Origin: Nipponacmea schrenckii
Taxonomy: Eukaryota > Mollusca > Gastropoda > Lottiidae
Length of the DNA stretch: 64,000 bases
Direction: 5' to 3'
Assembly: GCA_030562195.1 (NCBI GenBank)
Contig: JAUJPP010000003.1
Location: forward strand, 20,491,398-20,555,397
The translations under genes and the position numbers were made by a program. The notes under the pieces are model-generated. The model saw nothing but the letters and a program-made list of their open reading frames with translations, did not search any database and was not told the DNA's origin. Of this stretch, positions 26,160-38,869 are shown piece after piece. The first letter of the stretch is position 1; every line of letters begins with the position of its first letter.

Positions 26160-29100
26160 CCTCACATCTCAACGCATCCTATTGTACTAATATGGCAATT
26201 AATTTTAATATTCTCCAATCAGAATTCTAAAAAACTTTATAAAATTTCCAATATAACAATTTAATTTCTGTTTTTGAAGATTCACAGTTTATTCCTGATA
26301 GTAACTCCAAACGACAGAACACCAACTAATTGAAGGTTCTACACGTTACACTAAGTGTCTCTCCCATCCACATCTCTAACAAAACTAAATACGTGACTTA
26401 CTAATAACCAACTGCTATCGAAACTCAGTAAAGAGAACAAAATCTTAATCTTTTATTAAACCCAAACCTCACATAATAACCAATACGTTCACACTCTCAA
26501 TTTTTCCAGCCTCAAAAATTGAACTTGGACAGTGAAAAGTTTAGCATCCAGTAGTCTAAATGACGATGTTTACTGCTTTTCCGATCGTCAGAACACACAG
26601 TGTCTGTAACACAACTTCAGTTTGTTGACAAATTTGTGTGGATGAAACGAGTCTATTTGTATTTTGCAGGTGGGTAAATTTCTTGCTATTGTTTCATTAG
26701 TGAAAAATACCAGAACGGTTTGGAGTCGAGCCCTAATACCAGGTGAGGCTTTATGGATTACTTCTACCACATTTTACATTATTGTGAGACATTTATAAAT
26801 GATCTTTACTGTGTTTATTTCAATTAAAACTGGAATCAGGTTTTTAAACAGGAGATTTAAAATACAAACAACCTCTTAACTACAATAGATCAATCTTAAA
26901 ATCTTTAACAACTTGCGTTTTTCACTGTGCTACATTGGGAAAAATCGTATGAATGTACGTATATTTTCCAAAATTTCAGTTTCAAAGCAAAACATTATAT
27001 TCTTTTTTTTAAAAATATTATTTAAGAGAATAAAGAAAAAGGAGCCTAACCCAGAATGCAGAACGATTTTATCTATCGAAGCGCCATTTTAAATTTATAG
27101 CTTTCTTGGTGTTAAGTTTGCCCCAAGACTCAAACCTGAATATAATATATTTTGAATTCTTTATGCCCGTTTTAAGAGACAGATTCGTCAATCAGAGACA
27201 AAACTCTAGCTGAGTTAAATTCAGTAACACTAGAATTAAAAGTTAAAATGAGAACTCGTCATTTCTCGAGACTCTGCGATATCTGAAAAGATATTATTAC
27301 ATGAAAGTTAAAAGTAAAATCGGAGTTTGGGGAGTTTTTGGACGAATTATGCCTATTTCATGTATATATATATAACATAGGCTATAATCACGACCCAAAT
27401 CGACCGATGATTTAATACTGTCAATTTGCAAGTACTGTGTAGATGTTTGAACGGCAAGGTTTTATAGATTCATTTTATAATCTGAAATAAACATATATTG
27501 CAATTCAAAGAAATTTGATAAATGGCTCACGACGTCAAGCGTGTCTTCATTTCTAAAAGGGTGTTAACTCTGTTTGTATCAGCACGGACGTCCTAGAGAG
27601 CCCTCGTTGAAAGCTTCGATATACAGCATTCTATTTGAGTTCGTCAAAATCTGGGAACTGTAAGTATCACACAGAAAATATCGATAATGCACTTTTAAAG
27701 TCAATTATGACATCTAGCACAGTTTTAGACCAGGTTATTTTTTAAATCGATAAATTTTACGATCACGATCAATCAAGCCCATAAAGACGCTTATTTCGAA
27801 TTTCATTTCGACAGTTCAAAATTCTCAAAATTTAAAACTGTTATCTTAGTATCGATATACCTTTTTGCTTTTGAAGAAAGTCGTTGAAATGATTATTTAT
27901 AATTACGTATCAAATCAAACGCGGACCTCAGAGAAAGCACTTTGATTCTATGATACTACTTTTACCATTCAATGAAAATATGCAATTAAAAACATTGGGG
28001 AAGCGGCGGTATAATGTTGAATAATGAAATTTGAATTTAAGTGCTGGCTGCATTGAAACAAAAAAGTAGTTTTTTTTTAGTATTTAGTTTATATGATTGT
28101 ATTGAATTTTAATGCTAAAACAAAGACAGACTGTAAACTTTCAGGTGAGTAAGGAATAACAGGATACATTTTTATTTAAAAGAAAATAAAGGATGGTTCC
28201 GCCAATAAAGCGGATAAAGCAAAAATCAACACCTAACTTCCTTAATTTAAACTTTAAAAAAATCTTTAAAATCGTTAGGCGTCATCTAGACTATGAAAAA
28301 TCTAACTTTCGAGATATTTTTTACAAGAAGTTAAATAATTAATCTGATTGTTTTGCTGCTTCTCTCAATATTTGTTCGCTAGTTGTCTCTTTATTTGAAT
28401 AATTAACAATTTAAATTGCTTTTTTGGTATTTCTTAGGCTAAAAAATCATTCAAAGTAAATCGATATTGTTTTTATATCATACATCAATAAATTAAAAGA
28501 CCAACAAAAATATAAAATATCTATAAATAAGATATGTCCTTACAGATTGCCTATTGCTTGCCATTTCTTATCATCAATTACAAAAAACATTAAAATATTT
28601 CAGCATTAAGCCTACTAATGTATATTTTATTACCATTACGAGTTGAGTGTATGATAAACGTGCACTGAAAAGTTTATAGACAATACTATTTAGATGACAA
28701 AGTTTTATGGAAATCAAAACATTTAATTCACATAGAAATTGAAATCCAAGTACATTTTTCTTATACGTTGTAAGGTCAGTAAGAATGTAACCTTCCGTTC
28801 GTTTCATTATAAGAAAAACGCGGATAAAATATGTGTATTCACTTTTTTTGAGAGAAATACAAGTCAAATAGTTTATTTTTTAAAGTATTTTTTTTTATTT
28901 TCATGGTCAATTGATAAAGATTGTTCAAACTAGAAACGAAACAAGCGATAATGTATTTCTAGTTGATTATTTTTATTCTAAATTATATGGGGTGAAATTA
29001 TCCAAACCGATACCAAAATATTTGTATCTCATATTTACATTAGATATAATAGATCTTTTCTCCAAATTACAGCTTTATATCCATCTTGATCCATCTTGAC

Positions 29101-31210
29101 ATACCAGCAGTTTTATCAGCCAACAGCCACTTCCATTAGTTCTTACTGAATTTTGATAGATTTTCGAAAAACTCAAATAGATTGAGTCAAAAGGAAAGAG
29201 AACTTCTTATTGATGACTGCATGGGGGATAGTTAATCGATGCGGAAAAATGTTGAATGATGCAAAATTCTAAAAGGTCCTGTGGATACCTGAAATTGAGG
29301 TCTATGTGTTAAATTATCTGTTATAAAGTTTACTGCATGCCTCGCCTCTTTCTTGGTTAGTCTCTCTGTAATTTGACTAGGAACAAATCTGCAATTTGTT
29401 AGCTGCCTGAAAATTAAAAAGGGCTACCGTTTGCTAATTTCTCTAGTTTCATTTTGCGGTTCGGATCATTAGTTATTTGTAAGGCAATATATTCGGATTA
29501 AGATCAGTGTACTATTAGAGAAAAGATAATTGTCTCGAGTCAACATCCGAATCACGACAACCGTTTTAACATCTTCAACATAGCAAATTTACAAAAACAT
29601 TTTCTTCATGACCCAAATTCTCACAATTAAACTTAATTGATCGGTCGAGGTAATTTGTGTGTAGCATCGATTGGGTTATGTACAGTTTATCTGTGGTTTG
29701 AAAATATTTCTTCCCTCTGAATACGTGTCATTCTCCCATTTTAATAGTCTTAAATACAAATTTTAATTGTTTAGATTTCAGCTTTAACGTTTAACTTATC
29801 TCGATAAAATCTCATTTTGTCTTTTTCTTTTTCATGTCTGTAAAACCTAGAAACTCCAGAATAAATATATGCTGCACTTCTTGACGAAAACGTAGAACAT
29901 CTCACTCCTCATTGATTATATATATTTCAATCTTAGGGTAAGGGTTAGACGTGGGCCTCGATTTTGATACATGAATAGAAAAAAAAACGGCCACACTATC
30001 GGTTTCTTTAGTCTACGAATAGGCCTATCAAAAAAGCACGCAGTAGATGGATAGGCCTGTAGCAAGTTATCTTACAGAAACTTAATTTCCTCAGTTTTCT
30101 TTCGATGTTTTCAAACATATGCATGCAATTTGCATCGTTGCAATTATTGTGCATCTCAAAAATGACATATAACTTTTGGTTCGACATAATACGATCTGTT
30201 GCAAATATACCCAAGGAATACTGTAGGTCTATTGTTTATTTGATAGGATCATCTAGACATTTATATAAACCAATCTATATATACTATAAGGGATATAGGT
30301 ATACCATCACACCTGCAGTGGACGACCAGTGTCAATTAAGTACATCCTTTTGAGCAGTTTTCTATGATTGGATAACGTTTGGAATTTAATTTTAGAAAAT
30401 GTAACATCTCATCTTACTGTTTAAACTTACTGATACTTTCTTCTTCTACAGGGTTTTTTTGAAATATTGAAAGTTGTGAATTGTATTCAAGGTGTCGACC
30501 ATTTCGTTAGCGATTCTCTATCAAACGATCACTCAATGGTTAAAAGAGATTTGTTTGTTCTCACATTTTGTTTCACCTGTTTGCCTTTGATCTTTACTAT
30601 CTCTTAAAGTACTGTTTTCACTTTGGTAATCCATTTCTCACCTAGAACAGCACAAAGTCTCCAAGTGTAGGTCGGGTGCGGTTCATACCCAAGTGCTATA
30701 GACTCTTCAATACTTTTCTTATAGATATGTTTACTTTTTTAGATTAATGCATGATTTACCAACTTTTTTCAACTTTTAAAATAGTTTAGTTTTTTAAAGT
30801 TTATTGCAAAAAAAAATGTTAAACGATGAACCAGTTTTTAAAATCAGTTGCTCATTGTCCTTTAACATCAAATACAGATCCTTTTGAGCCGATCGTGATT
30901 TTTGTTGAGTGAACAAAACAGAAGGTTTCTCCAATCGTGATGGGTGGTGATGGGCATGAGTACGAGTATGATAATGCTATAATTGCACTTGAATTGTTAA
31001 CCTTTTAACTTTAAAAAGTAACATATTCCTTGATGAATTTATACAAATTTTGGCCAATGGTAAAAAAAAAAAAAAAAATTTTGTTGGTCCGCATTTAACA
31101 TAAAAATATATCTCCTACAAAAAGAAGAACGTTCTAGGTAACAAAGTCACTACACTGCAATTATGTGGAACTGTGGTTGAGTTGTAACAAGAATCACAGG
31201 GGCAATACAA
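26160..31210. other. Gene-poor AT-rich stretch
   Basis: No coding exon was recognised. A 73-nt open segment at about 26670-26742 (+), between a gtattttgcag acceptor and a CAG|gtgagg donor, is the only exon-like item. It is too short to judge. Confidence 0.45.
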
Positions 31211-31212
31211 TG

Positions 31213-31320
31213 CACAGGCACCAGATTCTGGTAAAAAAAAATCGTATATAGTTATAATGTATTAAGATTATACACTATAACTATATAAGATTTTTTTTTT
31301 ATCAGAATCTGATGCCTGTG
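31213..31320. repeat. 108-bp near-perfect palindrome (hairpin or MITE)
   Basis: Two arms of about 48 bp are inverted copies of each other. The left arm starts CACAGGCACCAGATTCTGGT and passes through A9 to a TATATAGTTATA segment. The right arm ends AGAATCTGATGCCTGTG. The loop is about 10 nt. A transcript would form a long hairpin, and the structure could also be a small foldback transposon. No clear target-site duplication is visible. Confidence 0.8.
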
Positions 31321-33399
31321 ATATAATGGTATAATCTTAATAACAAAGCACATATTTACTCGTCACCAGATAATATGAAATAGGTAATGTCTGTTCTCCG
31401 CTTCTTATTGTCGTTTAAATCTTAAAGAGTTTGATGTTCTTATATATAAACATAGAATCTAATAAAGCTATAAGATAATGTCACTCATTGCCAAATATTA
31501 TCATGTATATTCATAGGATGCCACTTTGGCAAAATCAATGGCACGCAGTGGATTGAATACGTGAACTTGAAAGACTGTATGTGACTATAGACGTTAGAGA
31601 GCTAGTGTTAGTCAGAGTAACATACCCTGATTAAGGAAAATCTGACGGTCTGAGCTCACTGATAATATGGTGGTTGTGCAATATGTAATAGAAAGAAGCA
31701 GGTTTCTCACGTATAATGATAAATAGAAGAGTTAAAGGAAATTTGAGGCCGCGAAAAGAAAGGAAAATCATGAATTTAACTCCCTATGTCCAAATCTGAA
31801 GACACGTACAGCCCGTTAATAGTCTTTATATTTTACTGTAAATTATCAAATACTTTATATTTGGTTAAAACTTTCTAGATGTCGAAAGCATTCACTCTAA
31901 CGTCTACTTTATACTGTTTTATTGGATATAATTATTACTTTACCAGGTAGGACAACTTTTAAAGAGATAAGCTTCCATGGTTGACAATATCGGCCACTAT
32001 CTTTTTAAAGAAGGACTTCACATAAAATCAGAAATTGTGAAACGCTAAGTAGACAACAGATATACACCCAACGGCTATTAAAGATTTTTGCTTTAACCTT
32101 CGAGAACAATCAATGTTTTCAGTACAGAGCTAAACTTCGATATAAAAAGGAGATGAAATTTGAAAAGCTTTTGATGATTAAGTTCAGAAAACTTATTTAA
32201 ACCTGTCTTAACTTTATGATAAAAAAAACTTAACAACGCATAAAAATATAGATGTTATGGCCTTTGAAGTTCAGAATTTATTCGAGAAGCTTATAAAAGT
32301 CTATGACAGTGACACCAGTGAGTTAAATGTCTTTTAAACAATGCTTGACATTGATTGATACGATTTCTCTGCTACAACCAACCTTCAGACCTCTAAGCAT
32401 CTGTAACAATGAATTATCTTGTAGAAAGGGAAAGTCTCAATTAACGAGTTCTATTATCGACTTTAGCGAGATTTTAAGACATTGCCCAGTAAACTATGTT
32501 GCTTCCAGCGTTTCGAACCTGCCCTCTGAGATTTCTATTAACATATAATAGAAACAGTTATTCCGATAGATCTCCATTTGAATTATAAAGCATATTATTA
32601 TCGTTTACTGAAATGACGAAAATGTGATGATTCCTTAGTCTGTGATGCTGTCACAGGCATCTTCATCCGGCGCGAAAAAAAAAGAATCCATGTGTATACA
32701 ATATAGAATAGGTATGACATTCGAGAATCGGGAAATGGGCGAGTTCTTCAACTAAAATTGCGAAAAAAGATATAACATCAACAGAAATTCGTTACAATAT
32801 TCAGTTCGACGCACCTTGTATTATTAATATAGACATCCAAGTAATTCCGAAGCGTACATGTTTTCTATTCATGCAGAGAAAAAACAGAAAACCGTCTTTA
32901 AACTTGCAGCATTTCTCGGATCTAATAACATTCTTCATCAGTATATCCGGAAGTGACCCCGATGACATGGAAATCTGATTGGTTTGTATGTTTGTTTTTA
33001 TGTTTCTATTTCTGCTGATAAACGATTTCTACTTGTTAACAATTTGCACATTTTCCCATAGGTACTTGTAGACAGGTCTTTCATAGGAACCAATGTGTTC
33101 CACGAATGATCCTTCCCATGAAAATGTAAATTTTGTTTCATGTCCTTAATAAACGTTGATTTAAATTGTCTTCACTTGAAAAAAATGTCGCAATTACAGA
33201 AAAAAAATCGAGAATGTAAAGGTAAGTGTTTGTTTACTTTCCCCAGCACTTGCACAATCAGCTTAAAATATCAGCAATACTCGAATCTGTGCATTACGTC
33301 TTTGACTTTTTTCTGTTCAGTTATAATTTTACTCCATCGGGATATACAAATTAATTAAATCGGAGCTCATTTAGTCTAGTTATTCGTTGTGTTTCTCTC

Positions 33400-33661
33400 C
33401 CGATTCACAGTTTCAACCATTTTGGACAATGTAAAGCCGTTTAGACGGAAGTGGTGAAGTGCGCACACTCGTGTTCTTTGACCTTAATCTCGTCATACAC
33501 ATTCTTACATAAAATTGTACTAGTCTCTGACACCCAGACTTCTCGAAAATAGAGTAGTCTGGGTGACTAGATTGAGGTCAATGAGAGCGAGATTGCGCAC
33601 TTCGCACTTCCTTCTAAACAGCTTTTCATTCCCCAAAATGGTTGAAAAAAATGTGAATCGG
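33400..33661. mobile_element. 262-bp inverted-repeat MITE
   Basis: The ends are exact inverted copies (CCGATTCACA at 33400-33409 and TGTGAATCGG at 33652-33661). Similarity continues inward for about 90 bp per arm, including TTTCAACCATTTTGG, CCGTTTAGACGGAAGT and AAGTGCGCA against their reverse complements. The centre holds a second hairpin, CACCCAGACT...AGTCTGGGTG. No coding capacity. A target-site duplication is not evident. It fits a non-autonomous foldback DNA transposon of unassigned superfamily. Confidence 0.75.
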
Positions 33662-33815
33662 AATATCAGTCGACCGGCAAAAATCTCTAATATTGTTTTT
33701 CTGTAATTTCGAAAATTTATTGAAGGGAAATAATTTAGATTTACGTTTATGAAACAAAATTTATATTTTTCATGGGGGAATTATTTGAGAACTCATGGGC
33801 ACCTATTATAGACTA

Positions 33816-34169
33816 TCCTGTCCACACGTGATTTTTTCCAGAATTTTCCACCATTGCTGCTATGGCATTTATTACATAGCATTTACCAGTGCCAGCTTAA
33901 CCTAAAATAAAGTTATGTCCGTCTTCTATGATAGAACATGCTTTCTTTTGACGTATGTTGCTTGTCAAGAGGCAGATGACAGATTTATTATTAGAACAAA
34001 ACAACCAATCAGATCTCGAGGTCAATGCCATCGGGGTCACTTCCTTATATGCTGATGACGAACTCCCCATTTCCCGATTCTCGAGTGTCATATCTTGTCT
34101 ATATTGTATACATAGAGATTCTTTTTTTCTTCTTGCACCGGTCAAGGACGCCTGTGGCGGCATTGACAT
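33816..34169 (-). pseudogene. Pif1-like helicase fragment, broken by stops
   Basis: Pif1-type helicases are 5'-3' DNA helicases, also found fused in Helitron transposons. Here a 90-codon reading frame ends in ...EDGHNFILG, then a TAA stop (33897-33899). In the same frame it continues AGTGKCYVINAIAAMVENSG and reaches a TAG at 33813-33815. NFILGxAGTGKC..I..I is the Walker A (P-loop) region of Pif1-like helicases, with a stop replacing the residue before AGTGK and Cys after the Lys where Ser/Thr is usual. Residues upstream (RQKKACSII) fit the Q-motif region. Helicase motifs downstream of the P-loop are absent and the MITE at 33400-33661 follows. It is probably a dead transposon or paralogue fragment. 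Confidence 0.45.
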
Positions 34170-34911
34170 GTTTCATTATGGACTATTAAAGATGTGTCTA
34201 TTTGAAATAACTATACTGGATATTTCAACGGCATTTCAATATACCACTGAAAATGTATGACGACTTCCGGTATGACAATGAACTGTGTTGACCATTCAAG
34301 TTTCTTACTGCTTAAATTAATATTTTGATATAGATTACCTTCATTGGAGACAAATTAAATTACGACAAATCAGAAATTTCAAAAAACAAAACCTCGTTAA
34401 ACACTTTGTTTCAGATAGTACATTGATACTCTTTTACAAGTCATTGCGATTGACAATGGGAACAATTAAGTAAGATATTTTAATGAAATTGTAATAAATA
34501 AAATAAAATTCAAGTCAAATTTATTGTTGAAAATATATCCTAAAAAAAATAATAATAATTGACGTCTGTTGCTGTTGTGTATACTAAGGTACATTATTCA
34601 TAATGATTATCAATATAAATTTATCAAATTCTATAAACTATTGTAGACTTTATTCATTTGACAGATTCCGTTATTTGTTTGTAAAGTATGTGCACTCACC
34701 CGATAATAAAATATATTTCTGGTTTGTAGTATTTTTTTCTGGCAATCAATAAATTTTTTCCTGGCTTAAAACAGTATAGCAGAAAAAAATGATCATTCCA
34801 GACGATGAAGGAAAAAGGCGAAAATCAAACATTTTCGCCTGAAGTCCAGTTGTGTTTTGGTCAAAGTGAATAGTCCAAATTATAGTTTTACCTTTGTTTC
34901 GTCCTTTTCAG

Positions 34912-35143
34912 GGGTATATCGATAAATTTGTCGACTTTGGAAATTAAGATTAGACAGCCGAGTTATATTTGCACTAACCTCGAAGTTAGAGGTGCCTGTA
35001 TTTTCAGGAAAACTATCAATGATAATTATGACATATCTATCGGACAAAAACATAATTTCCAGGAACTACAGAAACAAAAAACATTGCCCGGAAAATCGGT
35101 AACCTTGGCCTCGTTCTACTTGAAAGAATTATTTGAACTATAA
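34912..35143 (+). CDS. Possible terminal exon, unidentified
   Basis: A pyrimidine-rich acceptor (cgtccttttcag) is followed by one leading base and 76 open codons ending in TAA at 35141-35143. The peptide has a mixed, soluble composition (segments LEVRGACIFRKTINDNYDIS and LPGKSVTLASFYLKELFEL). An AATAAA follows 88 bp after the stop. Acceptor, open frame and poly(A) signal together suggest a last exon on the plus strand. I do not recognise the family and found no upstream exon in phase, so the segment could be chance. Confidence 0.3.
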
Positions 35144-35230
35144 ACAATCATCAAAACCACGCAAACTTTCGAAATATACATATATTGCCATTTTGTGAAT
35201 ACATGTATCTAATCAGGAATCACAAAACAG

Positions 35231-35236
35231 AATAAA
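35231..35236 (+). promoter_or_regulatory. AATAAA poly(A) signal candidate
   Basis: AATAAA, 88 bp downstream of the stop of the exon-like segment at 34912-35143. It is meaningful only if that exon is real. Confidence 0.25.
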
Positions 35237-35239
35237 AGA

Positions 35240-37470
35240 CATTTACAAGCTTGTGTGGAGAATCTTGTGTTAAAAACCAGCTTTGAAAATGAATTATGCC
35301 AGCAGACGTTTTTAAAGTACCAAACATATTACAATATAGCACAATATCAAATTGAGAGACTTAATTTCTAAGTTTTAGCGCTTGCATATGCTATAGGGTA
35401 TTAATATTTGATACATGATTGTTGAACGTGTCTATAGAATCTTGGCACCACAATAGTTATTCGCCTTGTTAATTACCCTGTAAAACAATGCCATATACTT
35501 AAGAATCGATATATATTTTGGAAATTTTTGGCATTTTTAAATTTCTTAAAACTGCACCATGAAAAACTCAAAATAACGAGAATTTTTCTGTGTTTTAGGA
35601 AATGAAGATAGGGTATTGGTTTCCTCGTATCTTAAATAAATAAAGATCAATTAACTATTACATTCAAATAAATGAATTAAACAACAGTCAATATATTAAT
35701 GAGTTAAAGAGACAAAAAGCAGTGGCTTGTTTGATTCAAGAGTTTGTTTTGATGTTTAATGACGTTACTAAAACGTTTTTCACCACAACATCTCCAAATA
35801 TAACCAAAGTAAACACTTTAGAGAGGCTTATGAGCACACTTCAACAACTTGTCCAAATTTGACATCTCATCTCTTGGGCTATTTGACACGACTTTCTCGG
35901 GTAACTTTTACCATGTAAAGTTTACAAGATAAATGGTAGCGGGATAAGCAATCAAGAAGATTGACTACAAGATGTTGAAGAAGTCACGATGCTGTATTTA
36001 ATTCCTAGCTGTTTTAGATTACTCTGTGTCTATAAGACGTGAGTGAAGGCGTACAAACTTTACTCCTTCTGGCGACTAAGTAATTTACATGAAATGGAAA
36101 ATATAATCCATTGTATTGATTTCATTCGGAGTATCAAATAAATGCCACTTTCTCAAATTAATTCCGTCAAATATTGTTATCTCTTTCAGTTTAGGCCCCA
36201 AGAGAGTGTTTAGACCAACCTTTACAGGAACTGTTACTGGAGACCTCTATTGAGATGTGGCTTTACATTTTAACCAACCAGACTACCAGGCTGATATGAA
36301 ATCGTCTATTGGTCTATACTAGAATAATAGTCTTAGTTAAGGAACCAATGAAACGACTGGACTGGAGCCATCTGAATTGAAGTAGTGAGTTGTATTACAG
36401 TTAATACATACATTCGATCTCGAAAAGCATTCGTTTACTAAAAGATTTCACTTTGATCTATTTTTTAAAACATTGATATTATGTCGTAAAACTTACATTA
36501 AATGTCCTAAATCTGATCTCGTAAAGCAAGAGTGTTTACCTAATTTTTTACTTTAATATCACATAGTTACCGAAGTTTTGGAATTTAATATGAGTTTACC
36601 AAGATATTTTATGTTTATGTCAAGATATCTAGACAGATGAAAATATGAGTTAGCATTGTGTCTTTTCATACAAAACAAGTTTATGCGGCATGATTGTGAA
36701 AATGGCAGATTTCATTTTGAACTCACAGAGTCATTCATTGCGGATCACTGTCGACTTATTTTCAATGAATATTCATTTGCAAAAAAAATAATTATGACGT
36801 TATGGCGAGTTTCTTATTTGATAAATCGACAACTGGAAGTGTCATTTCTCTAACAAATCTTTTGTTTAAAATGCAACACTATTTAAACCAATAGAATTCT
36901 GTCAAAAATATAATAATATACTGAATGATTCATTCTAGAAATCTGTGCTATCAATTAGAAGGCTTATCCTATCATTGTCAGCAAATGCTGAACACACTTC
37001 TTAAAAATGTCAATATTTTATTGAATTTTGAAATTCTTTTCCAAGCGTTTGGAGCACGTCGAAATGACAGATATTTTACCTAGATTTAGCTCCTTATTAT
37101 TCCCGACATCACGTTTCGTCCATTTGTAACTAACACTCTTAAACGGGGCGTTTGTCAATAGGTCGTTAGAATTTATAAAGGTTACTGAGCAAAAAAAAAT
37201 TTGTTTCTTTTTTTACCTTGAGGCTGCTCAATTAATATTAACTTAGTGATTAAGAATAAAATATTTTTTCAGTGTGTTTTTAAGTTGTTTTTTTTTATTA
37301 TGCATTTGGGGGTTTATTTTCACAATGGTCAAGGAATAACTAACTTCGTCCTATACCTTTATTACAACAGGCCACCTTTCTTGTATCGCAGAGGTTTTTA
37401 AGGCATTGATTTGATTGAATTGTACGCAAGTGAATACAGCCAATCATAACCCTCCACGCTGTAAACAATG
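35240..37470. other. No gene recognised
   Basis: AT-rich DNA with only short chance ORFs. I saw no repeat structure until the element starting at about 37476. Confidence 0.45.
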
Positions 37471-37475
37471 AACCA

Positions 37476-38868
37476 TTTTTATACGCCCACATGAAAATGT
37501 GGACATATATTGCCATCACCCCTGTCCGTCCGTCTGTCCGTCCGTCCGTCAACAATTACTTGTGTACGCGATACAGGCCAGAGTTTTTATCCGATTTGAA
37601 TGAAACTTGGTATGTGTATTCATCTTGGTAATATCTTGGACAAGTTCGAAAATGGCACGATTCCAGATGTCGGTTTATGAGTTATGGCCCTTGATTAAAT
37701 GGAAAAACGTTAAAATTTACTTGTGTACGCAATAGAAGCTGTAGTTTTTATCCGATTTGAATGAAACTTGGTATGTGTATTCATCTTGATAATATCTCGG
37801 ACAAGTTCGAAAGTGGCACGATTCCAGATGTCGGTTTATGAGTTATGGCCCTTGATTAAATGGAAAAACGTTAAAATTTACTTGTGTACGCAATAGGAGC
37901 TGTAGTTTTCATCTGATTTGAATGAAACTTGGTATGTGTATTCATCTTAATAATATCTCGGACAAGTTCTTAAATGGCACGATTCCAGATGTCGGTTTAT
38001 GAGTTATGGCCCTTGATTAAATGAAAAACGTTAAAATTTACTTGTGTACGCAATAGAAGCTGTAGTTTTCATCCGATTTGAATGAAACTTGGTATGTGTA
38101 TTCATCTTAATAATATCTCGGACAAGTTCAAAAATGGCACGATTCCAGATGTCGGTTTATGAGTTATGGCCCTTGATTAAATGAAAAAACGTTAATATTT
38201 ACTTGTGTACGCAATAGAAGCTGTAGTTTTCATCCGATTTGAATGAAACTTGGTATGTGTATTCATCTTAATAATATCTCGGACAAGTTCGAAAATGGCA
38301 CGATTCCAGATGTCGGTTTATGAGTTATGGCCCTTGATTAAATGAAAAAACGTTAATATTTACTTGTGTACACAATAGAAGCTATAGTTTGCATCCGATT
38401 TTAATGAAACTTGGCATGTGTATTCATCTTGATAATATCTCTGACAAGTTCGAAAATGGCACGATTCCAGAGTTCGGTTTATGAGTTATGGCCCTTGATT
38501 AAATGAAAAAACGTTAAAATGTACTTGTGTATGCAATAGAAGCTATAGTTTTCATCCGATATGAATGAAACTTGGTATGTGTATTCATCTTGATAATGTC
38601 TCGCCAGATGCCTGTTTATGAGTTATTGCCCTTGATTAAATGAGAATATGTTAAAATTAACTTGTGTACGCAATAGAAGCTGTAGTTTTTATCCGATTTG
38701 AATGAAACTTGGTATGTGTATTCATCTTAATAACATCTCGGACAAGTTCAAAAATGGTGCGATTCCAGATGTCGGTTTATGAGTTATTGCCCTGGATTAA
38801 ATGAAAAAACATGGAATATTCTGTTTGCTGAAGTGGGCGTATGTTACCTTGCCTGGCAAGCTATCTTT
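37476..38868 (-). mobile_element. Tandem-repeat element with CCGTCCGT head and inverted ends
   Basis: The left end reads ATACGCCCACATGAAAATGT, then a (GTCC)n-like tract (CTGTCCGTCCGTCTGTCC at about 37522). Eight tandem copies of a 160-161-bp unit follow, starting at 37558, 37719, 37880, 38040, 38201, 38362, 38523 and 38660. The seventh lacks about 24 bp. Each unit carries ATGAAACTTGGTATGTGTAT and GAGTTATGGCCCTTGA. The right end is GTGGGCGTATGTTACCTTGC then CTGGCAAGCTATCTTTTT. ATACGCCCAC and GTGGGCGTAT are inverted copies. No protein is encoded; ORFs through the right end share the peptide [12 protein letters not shown] by repeat homology only. The strand given is relative to the copies in the PPP6R introns. 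Confidence 0.85.
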
Positions 38869-38869
38869 T

